Assembly (NCBI RefSeq): GCF_016908515.1
Contig: NZ_JAFBEA010000006.1
Span: 186,001 to 250,000, forward strand
Reading direction: 5' to 3'
DNA: 64,000 nt
Origin: Virgibacillus halotolerans
GTDB lineage: Bacteria; Bacillota; Bacilli; Bacillales; Amphibacillaceae
Positions 32,829 to 42,452 of the stretch are shown here, in pieces. The notes under the pieces are model-generated. The model saw only the letters and a program-made list of their open reading frames with translations. It was not told the DNA's origin and searched no databases. How positions within the stretch are numbered: position 1 is the stretch's first letter; each line of letters opens with the position of its first letter. The translations under genes were made by a program, and so were the position numbers.

Positions 32829-33887
32829 ATGGAAAAGGCAAATCAAGAATTTTTACTGGAACTATTACAAACACCATCGCCATCAAGTAATGAGATGGCC
32901 ATACAGAAAAAATGGATGACCTATGTGAAGGAATTCGCGGATGAAGTGCGAACAGATCATGCCGGGAATGCAATTGGCGTACTTAATCCGGATGCATCTT
33001 TTAAAGTACTACTCGCTGGTCACTGCGATGAAATTGCACTTGTCATCAATCGAATCGACGAGGATGGTTTCTTGCATTTTGATAAAATGGGTGGCATCAA
33101 CCCGAAGGCAGCAGTTGGTATGCGGGTTCAGGTCGTGGGAACGGACAAAACCATTACCGGTGTTATTGGTGTGAATGCCCAGCATCATGGTGGGTTGAAA
33201 AACGACTTTGGGTTGGAGGATTTATTTATCGATTGCGGTTATCAGACCAAAAAAGAAGCAGAAGCACATGTACAAATTGGTGATTTAGCTGTCTATAAAA
33301 CCTCTCCCGAGATCTTGCAGGATCGTTACCTGGCAGGACGGGGATTGGATAATCGGACAGGACAATTTATTGTTGCTGAAGTACTGAAGCGTCTTGCAAA
33401 AACCGGCTGTAAAGTTGGTGTCTACGCGGCTAGTACAGTTAATGAAGAAACAAACATGGGAGGAGCTTATTTCGCTGCGGCAGGTATTGCTCCAACAATG
33501 GCACTTGCTTGTGACGTGACGTTTGCGACCGACTATCCGGGCGTCAATAAAAATAAACATGGCGATGTTCGTTTAGAAGGTGGCCCCGTACTGGCAAAAG
33601 GAGCACCAATCAACATAAAGATAAATAAATTATTAGAGCAGACTGCGAAAGCGTTAAATATGAATGTACAATATGAATTAACACCGAGGATGACAGGAAC
33701 AGACGCAGATGAAATGCGTTTAACAGGACAGGGCGTACCCGTGTCACTTGTATCTTTGCCTTTACGGTATATGCATTCCCCTGTTGAAACAGTTAGTTTA
33801 CGGGATATAGATGAAGAAATTGAATTATTAGTATCTATGATAGCGGGCTTAACAGGCGAAGAGAGTTTAAATCCTTTAGAAGATTAA
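32829..33887 (+). CDS. M42-family aminopeptidase
   Basis: A cobalt/zinc-dependent deblocking or glutamyl aminopeptidase of about 352 residues, forming large tetrahedral assemblies in the family. Metal and catalytic positions are in LLAGHCDEIALV, GRGLDNRTGQ, STVNEETNMGG and LACDVTFATDYP, with a final His in RYMHSPVE. ATG 32829 follows AGAGGAGG. The frame opens earlier, at 32799. It degrades peptides in the cytoplasm. Confidence 0.9.
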   Translation: MEKANQEFLLELLQTPSPSSNEMAIQKKWMTYVKEFADEVRTDHAGNAIGVLNPDASFKVLLAGHCDEIALVINRIDEDGFLHFDKMGGINPKAAVGMRVQVVGTDKTITGVIGVNAQHHGGLKNDFGLEDLFIDCGYQTKKEAEAHVQIGDLAVYKTSPEILQDRYLAGRGLDNRTGQFIVAEVLKRLAKTGCKVGVYAASTVNEETNMGGAYFAAAGIAPTMALACDVTFATDYPGVNKNKHGDVRLEGGPVLAKGAPINIKINKLLEQTAKALNMNVQYELTPRMTGTDADEMRLTGQGVPVSLVSLPLRYMHSPVETVSLRDIDEEIELLVSMIAGLTGEESLNPLED

Positions 33888-33900
33888 TCCGGTTGAACAG

Positions 33901-33936
33901 GCCTTCCTTCCTCCAATGAGGCTGGAAGGCTTTTTT
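33901..33936 (+). terminator. terminator of the M42 peptidase gene
   Basis: GCCTTCC / GGAAGGC is followed by TTTTTT. Confidence 0.8.
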
Positions 33937-34495
33937 ACATCTTGATGACATTATTTCAATAAATAGGTACGTTGTATTAGTTAATGATTTTAAGATGACA
34001 ATTACCAAGTCTTTAATCCTGCTTTTTGTAAAGAAAAACCCGCCTAAAGCCCCGCGTTTTCAAGTAAATAGAAAATACAGCTGTAATATTATTTTTTTAC
34101 TAGGTTATATGATTCATTTTTAAGTAGGTAAAAAGATAGGTGAGCCGAAATGATTTTCTAGTATCCTCTGAAACCCTTGTTCCTATTAGATCGCATCAAG
34201 TGTTTAATCACTTGTTGGGATGGTGAACCATGAACTAAAAGTGGAAAAAATGGAACTAATCTATCAATTATGAAAACTTAACTTTAATTCGACGAAATAT
34301 GACATTTTCCGCGTCTCTAACCAACTATACTTACAATAACAACGCAGATTCTACAAACGAATCACTTCCAGCCGGCAATAAATATTTATTGTGGAAAAGG
34401 GGGGGGAAGGAATTTCTATGTCTTTTAAGAAGATGACATGATGTTGCCTGCTGCGTAAAAAGAATGCTTTAAAATTGTATGGGGAGGGGAAAAGT
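33937..34495. other. gene-free region upstream of the giant protease
   Basis: About 560 bp without a credible ORF. It must hold the protease promoter. I see only a small hairpin (CAAGTG / CACTTG near 34198-34214) and poly-G/A tracts, and no recognisable operator or riboswitch. Confidence 0.5.
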
Positions 34496-37400
34496 TTGAA
34501 GACTAAGAAAAAACGTCAAATCAAAGCTTTTAGTATTGCAGCTTCATTTCTGATGACCTTTTCTTTAATTGCACCGGTCGTTTCCAGTGCGGAATCGAAT
34601 GGAAAGTTACATCAATCTGTAAATGAAACCCAAACGGCAAAAGTTAAAGTAAGTGATCGTTTACTGGATGAATTTAAAGACGACGAAAAAGTTACTTTTT
34701 TAATCAAATTCGGTGAAAAGGCAGATGTGAAGAAAGCAGCTGCAGATGCGTTATCTTCAGCTAGTAAAGCAAAATTATCTGCCCAGAAGTCGACCCTGAT
34801 GCAACGATCGGCTGTCATATCCGAATTAAAAGCAACTGCATTAACTTCGCAACAAAATGTAAAACAGTTTTTGGAAAAAGAGGTCGATAACGGTAATGCG
34901 GAGTCGATCACTGCTTATCATATCGTAAACGGTATGGCAGTTACAGCGACAAAAAAAGTAGCTGAAAAAGTAGCAACTTTTAACGAAGTGGAAAAGATTT
35001 TACCGAATGAAACGAGACAATTACTCAATCCGGTCGAGGAAGTAAAAACATCTGAAGCACCTGCTGCCGATGATGAAATTGAATGGAATGTTGACCGCGT
35101 TGGTGCACCGGCGGCTTGGGATACGGGTATTGATGGATCGGGAACAGTCATTGCAAGTATAGACACAGGTGTAGAGTGGGATCACCCTGCACTAAAAGAA
35201 AAATATCGTGGCTATGATGCAGCAACTGGTGAAGTGGACCACCAATTTAGCTGGTTTGATGCTACAGCAGGCGAAGATGAACCATATGATGATTTGGATC
35301 ATGGTACACACACGATTGGTACAATGGTTGGTGGAGAAGAAGATGGCTCTAACCAGGTTGGGGTAGCTCCAGGTGCCAAATTTATATCTGCGAAGGCATT
35401 TTCAGCGGCTGGCGGAACTGATGCGGATCTATTGGCAGCAGGACAATGGATTTTAGCACCGACCGATGCTGATGGAAATGAACATGTGGAAATGGCTCCA
35501 GACGTGGTAAATAATTCATGGGGTGGTGGGCCAGGTCTTGATGAATGGTATCGGGATATGGTTATTGCTTGGAGAACAGCCGGCATTTTCCCCGAGTTCT
35601 CTGCGGGTAATACAGATTTATTTAACCCAGGTGGACCAGGATCTGTTGCGTCACCCTCAAATTATCCGGAATCATTTGCAACCGGAGCAACAGATAGTAA
35701 CGATATGATTGCCGACTTTTCATTGCGTGGACCTTCTCCATATGATGAAATTAAACCGGATATTTCGGCACCAGGCGTGAGCATTCGCTCTTCCTTGCCG
35801 GGAGGCAGCTATGGCGGAATGAGCGGTACATCAATGGCTGGCCCGGTTGTTACAGCGGTGGCTGCAATGTTACGTCAAGCTGATGCCAATATATCAGTTG
35901 ACGATATGGAACAAATTTTATTGGATACGGCAACAGCAAGAACCGATGATGAATATCCGGAATCACCAAATAACGGGTATGGTTATGGGCTAGTTAATGC
36001 ATATGATGCGATTTCATCTATGCAGGACGGGCTTGGAACCTTAGAAGGACAAGTTACAAAAGTGGGTGAAGATGATGAAGCCCCAACGTTTGAACATGAA
36101 GGAATTGCAGAAGCATATGCTGGCATGGATTTAGACTTAACGATTCAGGTCAGTGACAATATCAGTATTGCTAAAGTGGCATTAAATTATGAGAATCAAG
36201 ATGGAGAGACGCAAACCGTGGAAGCTTCACGTATCTCCGGAGATTTTAAAGATGGTGAATATGCTGTGACCATCCCTGGAGAAGACATTGGTGGTGACTC
36301 CTTAACATATTCATGGCTAATTAACGATTTTGGTAATAATGAAGTAACGAGTGATGACTATGTTGTTGAAGTGCTCCAAGGTATTTCAGTAGGGTACAGC
36401 GAAGACTTTGAGTCTACGCCAACAGGATGGACTTCTTTTGGGGAAAATGACAGCTGGGAGTGGGGCGAACCAACGTCAGGGCCTGGTAGCGCAGCATCTG
36501 GCGACAAGGTTTATGCAACCAACCTTGATGGCGAATATGAAGCTAATACAAATGCAACCCTTGTCATGCCTCCGGTAGATTTGCCTGAAGGAGATGCCTT
36601 CCTGCAGTTTAATCAGTGGCATGAACTGGAAAAATATGATTCTGGAGGCGCTTATGACTTCGGTCATATAATGATTTCTACGGATCAAGAAGAATGGGAG
36701 CAACTTGCAAGATTTGAAGGTTTAACCGATGACTGGGAAAACGTTGAAATTGATTTATCGGATTATAGCGGTGAGCGGGTATATATTGGCTTTAATCTGA
36801 CTTCTGACATTAGTGTCAATAAGGATGGCTGGTATATTGATGATGTAGAATTAACGGACGCATCCAGCAACAGTACTTCAGTTGGATTGCATAAAAATGA
36901 GTCCGGAGCAAAAGCGCAGGCTGGTAACCAAATAAGTCCGTTCAATATGGGCTTAGGTGTTATTCATGCTGATGATCAAGCAACGGCGCTAAAACCTGAG
37001 GTAAATCCAGACAAGATACAACCTGCAATGCCAAAAGAAAAAGAACCAGTGAAGGGTGAGGAAATTAGTCCGGCCGCACTTCCATTAGATGCACAGGTTA
37101 GCGTTATTGAAAGCGGACGTTCCGTAAATACAAATCCTGAAAATGGATCCTATTCACTGATGCATGCTGCTGGAGAATTTACTGTGCAAGCAGAAGCTTA
37201 CGGTTTCCATTCGGACGAGCAGCCGGTCAATATTGAAAAAGACAGTACAACGGAAGCTAACTTTACACTAGAGGAAGAAAATCAGTATACAGTTAGTGGA
37301 ACCGTTACAGATGAGGCATCTGGTGAAGCAATTGAAGGTGCTACAGTGATGCTGATCGAAGATGCTAATGTCACACCTGTTGAAACCGACGGAGCCGGGA

Positions 37401-38869
37401 ATTATGCTCTAACCGCATATGAAGGTATGTACACATTAAAAATATTGGCAAGAGATTATCATGGACAGGAAATGGAAGTGGACCTCAGTGACGGAGATGT
37501 TGAGCTAAATGTTGAACTTGAGCCATTTTACACGTATCCAGGTGGAGAAATTGGTTATGATGATGGATCCGCTGAGAATGCCCGGGCATTTTATGATGCA
37601 GGCAATGGCTGGGCAGTTAAAATGTCCTTGCCAGAAGGTAAAGATAACGCGATTGTAACAGATGGTGTATTTAAGTTCTGGAATGAGGAATTCCCTGTTC
37701 CAGGCGGTACAGAATTTGCAGTAGAGGTTTGGGATGCTTCCGGTAAAGATGGTTTGCCGGGTAAAAAAATTGCAGGCCCTATCGAAGGTGAAGCGGTTCG
37801 AGATGAAACAGACTGGACAGCTATTGATTTAAGTGAACATGCAATTACCGTCGATAGCGATTTTTATATGGTATATATCCAAACGGACGCCAATACAGGG
37901 GCACCCGGTTTAGCTACAGATGAAAGTAGCCCGAACGCTGAAAGAAGTTATCAGTATGTGGGTGGTTCATGGGAGCAATCACCAGCCGACGAGGGTAACT
38001 ATATGATTCGTGCACGCGTGAGTTATGAAGTTGATGCACCAGTCATTACTTCTCCAGACGATGGATTGTTAACGAATGAATCAGAAGTCAATGTGGAAGG
38101 TACAGCTTCACCAACCACTACGATTCAGTTAATGAACAACGATGAAGCGGTTGAAACCACTGAAGTTGGGGATGATGGTAAATTCACCTTCCCTACGGTG
38201 TTAAAAGAAGGGGAAAATGAGTTTACAGCAGTTTCTACAATGGATGGAAATCCAGTAGGGGAATCTGATCCTGTTACAGTAACATTAGATACAGAAGCGC
38301 CTGATTTAACGATTGATAACCCTAAAGAGGGCGATAAATTAAATCGTGAAACTGTAACGGTTGAAGGTACAGTAGCAGATGATCACCTTGACTTTGTAGA
38401 GGTAAATGGCCAAAAAGCAAAGGTGGAAGATGGAAGCTATTCTAAACGAATCTTGCTTGATAACGGTAAAAATGACATTGAAGTTGTTGCACAGGATGAA
38501 GCGGGGAATAGCACATCTGTTGGTGTTAACGTACAGGTGAAATACGATGCACCTGAAATAGAAAACTTAACCCCAACGGAAGATGTGACGGTTGCAGTTG
38601 GTGAAAGTGTGAAGGTGGAATTTGATAGTGAGCCAGGATTAAAGACAACATTCTTTATCCAAATGCCACTAACAAATGCCAAAGCCAGTACTGCCAATGC
38701 GACAGAACTCCCGATGATGGAAACATCTGAAGGGCATTATGTAGGATATTGGACAGCCACGAAGAAAGCTTACGCGGAAGGGGCGGTTCTTGAAGTAAAA
38801 GCCGTGGACGACTTTAAGAACGAAACCCGTAAGCAAGCAGAAGGTAAATTATTTATTAATGTTGATTGA
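34496..38869 (+). CDS. bpr: Secreted S8 serine protease, bacillopeptidase F-like
   Basis: A multidomain subtilase of about 1457 residues. A signal peptide (KTKKKRQIKAF, then a hydrophobic stretch, ending ..SSA near residue 32) directs secretion. An I9-type propeptide follows (VTFLIKFGEKADV). The catalytic triad lies at about Asp223 (SIDTGVEWDHP), His269 (DLDHGTHTIGT) and Ser446 (GMSGTSMAGP). Downstream are a jelly-roll domain (YSEDFESTPTGWTSFG to DGWYIDDVEL), carboxypeptidase-regulatory-like repeats (VSGTVTDEASGEAIEGATV) and Ig-like repeats (TEAPDLTIDNPKEGDK). No sortase or S-layer anchor is visible. It is very rich in Asp and Glu, as expected for a halophile exoenzyme. TTG 34496 follows GGGGAGGGG. 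Confidence 0.9.
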   Translation: MKTKKKRQIKAFSIAASFLMTFSLIAPVVSSAESNGKLHQSVNETQTAKVKVSDRLLDEFKDDEKVTFLIKFGEKADVKKAAADALSSASKAKLSAQKSTLMQRSAVISELKATALTSQQNVKQFLEKEVDNGNAESITAYHIVNGMAVTATKKVAEKVATFNEVEKILPNETRQLLNPVEEVKTSEAPAADDEIEWNVDRVGAPAAWDTGIDGSGTVIASIDTGVEWDHPALKEKYRGYDAATGEVDHQFSWFDATAGEDEPYDDLDHGTHTIGTMVGGEEDGSNQVGVAPGAKFISAKAFSAAGGTDADLLAAGQWILAPTDADGNEHVEMAPDVVNNSWGGGPGLDEWYRDMVIAWRTAGIFPEFSAGNTDLFNPGGPGSVASPSNYPESFATGATDSNDMIADFSLRGPSPYDEIKPDISAPGVSIRSSLPGGSYGGMSGTSMAGPVVTAVAAMLRQADANISVDDMEQILLDTATARTDDEYPESPNNGYGYGLVNAYDAISSMQDGLGTLEGQVTKVGEDDEAPTFEHEGIAEAYAGMDLDLTIQVSDNISIAKVALNYENQDGETQTVEASRISGDFKDGEYAVTIPGEDIGGDSLTYSWLINDFGNNEVTSDDYVVEVLQGISVGYSEDFESTPTGWTSFGENDSWEWGEPTSGPGSAASGDKVYATNLDGEYEANTNATLVMPPVDLPEGDAFLQFNQWHELEKYDSGGAYDFGHIMISTDQEEWEQLARFEGLTDDWENVEIDLSDYSGERVYIGFNLTSDISVNKDGWYIDDVELTDASSNSTSVGLHKNESGAKAQAGNQISPFNMGLGVIHADDQATALKPEVNPDKIQPAMPKEKEPVKGEEISPAALPLDAQVSVIESGRSVNTNPENGSYSLMHAAGEFTVQAEAYGFHSDEQPVNIEKDSTTEANFTLEEENQYTVSGTVTDEASGEAIEGATVMLIEDANVTPVETDGAGNYALTAYEGMYTLKILARDYHGQEMEVDLSDGDVELNVELEPFYTYPGGEIGYDDGSAENARAFYDAGNGWAVKMSLPEGKDNAIVTDGVFKFWNEEFPVPGGTEFAVEVWDASGKDGLPGKKIAGPIEGEAVRDETDWTAIDLSEHAITVDSDFYMVYIQTDANTGAPGLATDESSPNAERSYQYVGGSWEQSPADEGNYMIRARVSYEVDAPVITSPDDGLLTNESEVNVEGTASPTTTIQLMNNDEAVETTEVGDDGKFTFPTVLKEGENEFTAVSTMDGNPVGESDPVTVTLDTEAPDLTIDNPKEGDKLNRETVTVEGTVADDHLDFVEVNGQKAKVEDGSYSKRILLDNGKNDIEVVAQDEAGNSTSVGVNVQVKYDAPEIENLTPTEDVTVAVGESVKVEFDSEPGLKTTFFIQMPLTNAKASTANATELPMMETSEGHYVGYWTATKKAYAEGAVLEVKAVDDFKNETRKQAEGKLFINVD

Positions 38870-38908
38870 TAAATGAGGCTTTGCCCATTAATGAAGATTT
38901 GAATGGAG

Positions 38909-38948
38909 GGTATGTATCGGCATATGATGCTAATACATACCTTTTTTT
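38909..38948 (+). terminator. terminator of the S8 protease gene
   Basis: GGTATGTAT / ATACATACC is followed by TTTTTTT. Confidence 0.85.
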
Positions 38949-39021
38949 GGTTGAGAAACAAATGCATTGCAAGTCATAAAAAATCATGTATAATAATAGT
39001 TAATAAAAGAATAATCGATTC

Positions 39022-39165
39022 CACTTCGGGGCAGGGTGTAATTCCCGACCGACGGTAAGGAGCTTTATCGCTTCAAGTCCGTGACCCACAAAGCATCTTG
39101 TTGCTGCGTGGTTGATCTGGTGCAATGCCAGAACCGACAGTTAAAGTCTGGATGGGAGAAGAAGT
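39022..39165 (+). promoter_or_regulatory. FMN riboswitch (RFN element)
   Basis: Conserved blocks of the RFN aptamer are present in order: TTCGGGGCAGGGTG, AATTCCCGACCGACGGT, AGTCCGTGACCC, TGGTGCAATGCCAGAACCGA and GTCTGGATGGGAGAAGAA. FMN binding would favour the downstream terminator and shut off ribU. Confidence 0.95.
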
Positions 39166-39213
39166 CGAGCCGTAATTTGGTGCACAAGCACCTTTATTTT
39201 CTGTAGAATTTAT

Positions 39214-39246
39214 AACCCTAAAGCCCCATTAGGCTTTAGGGTTTTT
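39214..39246 (+). terminator. riboswitch-controlled terminator before ribU
   Basis: AACCCTAAAGCC / GGCTTTAGGGTT is followed by TTT, about 50 nt after the aptamer. It forms the expression platform. Confidence 0.85.
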
Positions 39247-39338
39247 GTGTACTTTTTTATTGTTGAAGTACGAAACGGAAAAGGCTTATCCTTCATCACG
39301 AGATGGGAATCGATTCAAGATGAAGGGGGAGAATGATG

Positions 39339-39926
39339 ATGCAAAGCACAAATAGGCATTCATCAAAATTATTAAAACTTATCATTCTATCATTAATGGG
39401 TACTATATCACTTGTATTATTTTTCTTGAATTTTCCACTACCGTTTTTACCACCATATTTAAAAATTGATTTTAGTGACGTACCTGCTATGATGGCGGCA
39501 TTAATCTTTTCACCAATGGCCGGGGTAATTGTTATTGGTATTAAAAACGTACTTTACTGGTTAGTATCAGGTGCAGGCGATCCAATTGGTGTATTGGCTA
39601 ACTTTGTTGCCGGACTAATGTTTGTTGTTCCAGTGTCAATTCTTTATCACAAGTTTAAAGGTGTGAAAAGTATTATCACCGGATTGATTACCGGAACAGT
39701 CATTATGGCGCTTGGCATGAGTGTGTTAAACTACTTCTTTATTTTACCTGCTTACGGTTGGTTCATGGGCTGGGAGATGACGGAACAAGTTAAATGGACA
39801 TCAGTACTTGTTGGTATATTACCGTTTAACTTTATTAAAGGGATTGTTGTCAGTCTGTTATTTGTTCCTTTATTCATGAAAATGCGTAGCTGGATTGAAC
39901 AGAAGCAGGCAAAAGTTGCCGCATAG
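39339..39926 (+). CDS. ribU: Riboflavin ECF transporter S component RibU
   Basis: A 195-residue membrane protein with about six transmembrane helices. It matches RibU: PYLKIDFSDVPAMMAALIFSPMAGV, IKNVLYWLV and the C-terminal PFNFIKGIVVSLLF. It binds riboflavin and works with the shared ECF-AA'T module, which is encoded elsewhere. The upstream FMN riboswitch supports the substrate. Three ATGs lie in a row (39333, 39336, 39339); the last has the best spacing from GAAGGGGGAG. Confidence 0.93.
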   Translation: MQSTNRHSSKLLKLIILSLMGTISLVLFFLNFPLPFLPPYLKIDFSDVPAMMAALIFSPMAGVIVIGIKNVLYWLVSGAGDPIGVLANFVAGLMFVVPVSILYHKFKGVKSIITGLITGTVIMALGMSVLNYFFILPAYGWFMGWEMTEQVKWTSVLVGILPFNFIKGIVVSLLFVPLFMKMRSWIEQKQAKVAA

Positions 39927-39933
39927 GAAAATG

Positions 39934-39970
39934 GAAGAAGACTCTCTACTGGGTAGGGAGTCTTCTTTGT
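39934..39970 (+). terminator. terminator of ribU
   Basis: GAAGACTC / GAGTCTTC is followed by TTTG. Confidence 0.75.
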
Positions 39971-40024
39971 TCGCAAATAGGAAAGTATAGACTTTTCTAT
40001 CTGCAGCATATCAGAATTTCTTTC

Positions 40025-40332
40025 TAGTGCAAATATTTGAGCCAATTTTGTCACTTAAAATCTGTGTGTGTAAGTCTGAACTATTTGAATGTGTGGACAC
40101 TCGCCCGCGGAAAGCGCAGTATGTTCGAAGATGCGATGGTAGATCCGCATATTATAGTGCTATATTTTACTTTTTCAGTGGCCTCGAGCGTTAACTCAAG
40201 GAGGCTCATTAGCCGCCCGCGGAAAGCGAGTGTATTCCAGTTGCGGTAATCGGAAAGTTATGTCTCCACACCTATCTCTAAATATACAATTATTCATTTC
40301 CAGGTTATAGAATTTTTTGAAACGGTGCACTT
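40025..40332. repeat. intergenic element B2 (internally deleted copy)
   Basis: Both ends match element B1 at 19054-19662: on the left, TGTCACTTAAAATCTGTGTG and the following 20 bp; on the right, AACTCAAGGAGGCTCATTAG, then GCCCGCGGAAAGCGAGTG and onward to TTGAAACG. The ends are imperfect inverted repeats (TAGTGCA / TGCACT). About 300 bp of B1 are absent, and the R module is reduced to fragments. Confidence 0.75.
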
Positions 40333-40397
40333 GTTTATCGTATTGACAGTAGAAGAAAAAATGAGAAAGGTTGTGCGATATCTACCCGCATTTAGAA

Positions 40398-40437
40398 TCA
40401 AAAAAATCCACCCTTTCAAATGATAGGGTGGACACTT
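40398..40437 (-). terminator. terminator of the yteA-like gene
   Basis: On the minus strand TCCACCCT / AGGGTGGA is followed by TTTTTTT. Confidence 0.85.
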
Positions 40438-40443
40438 GCAAAT

Positions 40444-40803
40444 TTAATTCTCTTCTTCCACTAAGTTCCGTGCAGTTGGTATTGCTTCCAAGCGTTCTTC
40501 AGGAATGGTTTTCCCAGATTTCTCACTGATGCCATAGGTGCCATTCTCGATTCGCTCCAAGGCATCTGTGATTTCCTGTAAGTTTTCTTTATGGATGAGC
40601 GTGAATCCAGCTTCTTTTTCCTGTTCGAATTGCTCCGTCCCCATATCTGCAGGATGGTTAGCGAAATCGGTTAGTTCCTGTGCAGCATCATTTGGACCGC
40701 TACCTTCATTTGCTTCAATTGATTTCTCGTTTTCTTGTTTCATTTGTAATAAACGTTCCTTGAAATACGCTATTTTTTCCTTACTTAATTTGTTGCTCAT
40801 CAT
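40444..40803 (-). CDS. YteA-like DksA/TraR-type protein lacking zinc-finger cysteines
   Basis: A 119-residue protein. The N-terminal coiled coil (KEKIAYFKERLLQMKQENEKS) is followed by HPADMGTEQFEQEKEAGFTL and a finger region reading ISEKSGKTIPEERLEAIPTARN. In YteA/DksA relatives this region is CxxCG..IP.ERLEA.P....C; here all the cysteines are absent. YteA is about twice as long. Its position next to menA matches yteA of B. subtilis. It is a shortened derivative, and RNA polymerase binding is uncertain. Confidence 0.72.
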   Translation of the reverse strand: MMSNKLSKEKIAYFKERLLQMKQENEKSIEANEGSGPNDAAQELTDFANHPADMGTEQFEQEKEAGFTLIHKENLQEITDALERIENGTYGISEKSGKTIPEERLEAIPTARNLVEEEN

Positions 40804-40821
40804 AATCTCCTTTCCACATAC

Positions 40822-41208
40822 TTAAATTCTCTTAGGTACGATACCAATGGTGCAACGTGAGATACAAATAAGCTGGTCGGCCTCATCTGTTATTTTGATT
40901 TCCCAAACCATCGTTGTCCTGCCGATATGAAGTGGCTTACCTTTGGCAGTTACCAGACCCTCCTGTTTACTCTTTATGTGATTAGCATTAATCTCAATGC
41001 CAAAAACACTTTGTGTCTTTGGTTCAATATAGGCGGTGGCGCCGATACTGGCGGCAGTTTCTGCAAGTGCGACACTTGCGCCTCCATGCAAGAAACCTGC
41101 TGGCTGGCGGGTTCGCTCATCGACAGGCATGGTTAAAACGACTAAATTCTTATCCAGAGATACGACTTCGATTCCTAGTGATTGGATTAGTGTTTTTTCA
41201 TATGTCAT
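40822..41208 (-). CDS. menI: Hotdog-fold thioesterase, probable DHNA-CoA hydrolase MenI
   Basis: A 128-residue hotdog thioesterase of the PaaI/YuxO type. The catalytic pattern is AGFLHGGASVALAETAAS, with the acidic residue in the helix. It probably hydrolyses 1,4-dihydroxy-2-naphthoyl-CoA, the step before MenA. Placement beside menA and the men operon supports this. ATG 41208 follows AGAGGAG; the frame opens at 41232. Confidence 0.85.
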   Translation of the reverse strand: MTYEKTLIQSLGIEVVSLDKNLVVLTMPVDERTRQPAGFLHGGASVALAETAASIGATAYIEPKTQSVFGIEINANHIKSKQEGLVTAKGKPLHIGRTTMVWEIKITDEADQLICISRCTIGIVPKRI

Positions 41209-41228
41209 TTTAAAATAGCTCCTCTTAT

Positions 41229-42164
41229 TCAAATGAATTTACTGATTAATAATGAAATACCTAACAATATGCCATAAAAAGTATTTGTCTTACCTGTGTT
41301 AACCATTGCTGGCATCATTTCAATCGGCTTTGTTTTACCTTGGAAGTTTTTAATGACACTTACTGCTTTGAAGGCACTAATCAAAGGAAGCAAAGACCAA
41401 ATCGGTAAGATACCTGTGAAAGTATAAATAACAGTGAGTGCATAGGCGATAATAAATAAAAGCGCTAGGAAGCGGACCGCATTTTGATGTCCGAGTAAAA
41501 TGGCAATCGTTTTGCGCCCATTCTCCTGGTCACCTTCCCGATCACGAATATTATTAGATAACATAATACACCCAATGAATATTGCAATTGGAATAGAAAC
41601 CAGGAATGCATCAATCGTTAGTATTCCCGTTTGAATGAAGTAACTAATACCAATGATTACCGTACCCATAAAAAAACCGGAGAATAACTCACCGAACGGG
41701 GTGTAGGCAATTGGAAAAGGGCCACCTGTATATAAATAGCCGAAAAGCATACAAATTAAACCAATTACCGCGATCCACCAGCTTGATGCGGTACAAATGT
41801 ATACCCCTAATAAAATAGCAATACCGAAAAAGGATAAAGCCAAATTTAATACCGTTTTTGGAGCAATACCATCCCGTACAATGGTACCGCCAATCCCAAC
41901 CGAATTTTCATTATCGAGACCTCTTGCATGATCGTAATATTCATTGAACATGTTTGTGGCAGCCTGGATAAGGATGGATGCCAGTAACATAGCAAGAAAT
42001 AAGGGGATATTTATGGACCCTTCAGTATATGCGAGCATACTACCAACAAATACAGGTACAAATGCTGCGGTTAATGTATGTGGCCTTAATAAACGCCACC
42101 AAATTTGTAGACCGGGTTTTTCATTTAATGCATGTTTTATATTTACTTTATCTGATGATTGCAT
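41229..42164 (-). CDS. menA: 1,4-dihydroxy-2-naphthoate polyprenyltransferase MenA
   Basis: A UbiA-family membrane prenyltransferase of 311 residues with about eight or nine helices. The first prenyl-diphosphate motif is NMFNEYYDHARGLDNEN, a variant of NDxxDxxxD. The second is NNIRDREGDQENGRKT. It makes demethylmenaquinone. It ends close to menI and diverges from menF, sharing a 288-bp promoter region. Confidence 0.94.
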   Translation of the reverse strand: MQSSDKVNIKHALNEKPGLQIWWRLLRPHTLTAAFVPVFVGSMLAYTEGSINIPLFLAMLLASILIQAATNMFNEYYDHARGLDNENSVGIGGTIVRDGIAPKTVLNLALSFFGIAILLGVYICTASSWWIAVIGLICMLFGYLYTGGPFPIAYTPFGELFSGFFMGTVIIGISYFIQTGILTIDAFLVSIPIAIFIGCIMLSNNIRDREGDQENGRKTIAILLGHQNAVRFLALLFIIAYALTVIYTFTGILPIWSLLPLISAFKAVSVIKNFQGKTKPIEMMPAMVNTGKTNTFYGILLGISLLISKFI

Positions 42165-42452
42165 AGCAGTTCTCCCCCTGGATGGTTGTATATGTTACAT
42201 TAAATGCTGTCAATAATGAGGTATATCAATTTAGACACTGATTATAATATCATACTAATTCTAGGCAAGTTATCATAGCGTGTCAATTTGTTTTGCTTTA
42301 TTTCTGCATAAGTGCAGACTAAAGCTTGGCGATAAGGCTTCGTTTTCTAAGGAAATAAATGAGAAATAGCCCATTTCCTTGAGAAAGTTTCAAAAAGAGC
42401 ATAAAATAGATGTAGATAATTGCTATTGAAAGTATAACGGAGGTTTCAACAG

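Noticed and set aside
42300-42350. Terminator GCTTGGCGATAAGGC upstream of menF
   Set aside because: The stem is imperfect compared with the copy at 24153 and there is no gene ending there. It is probably a decayed relic.
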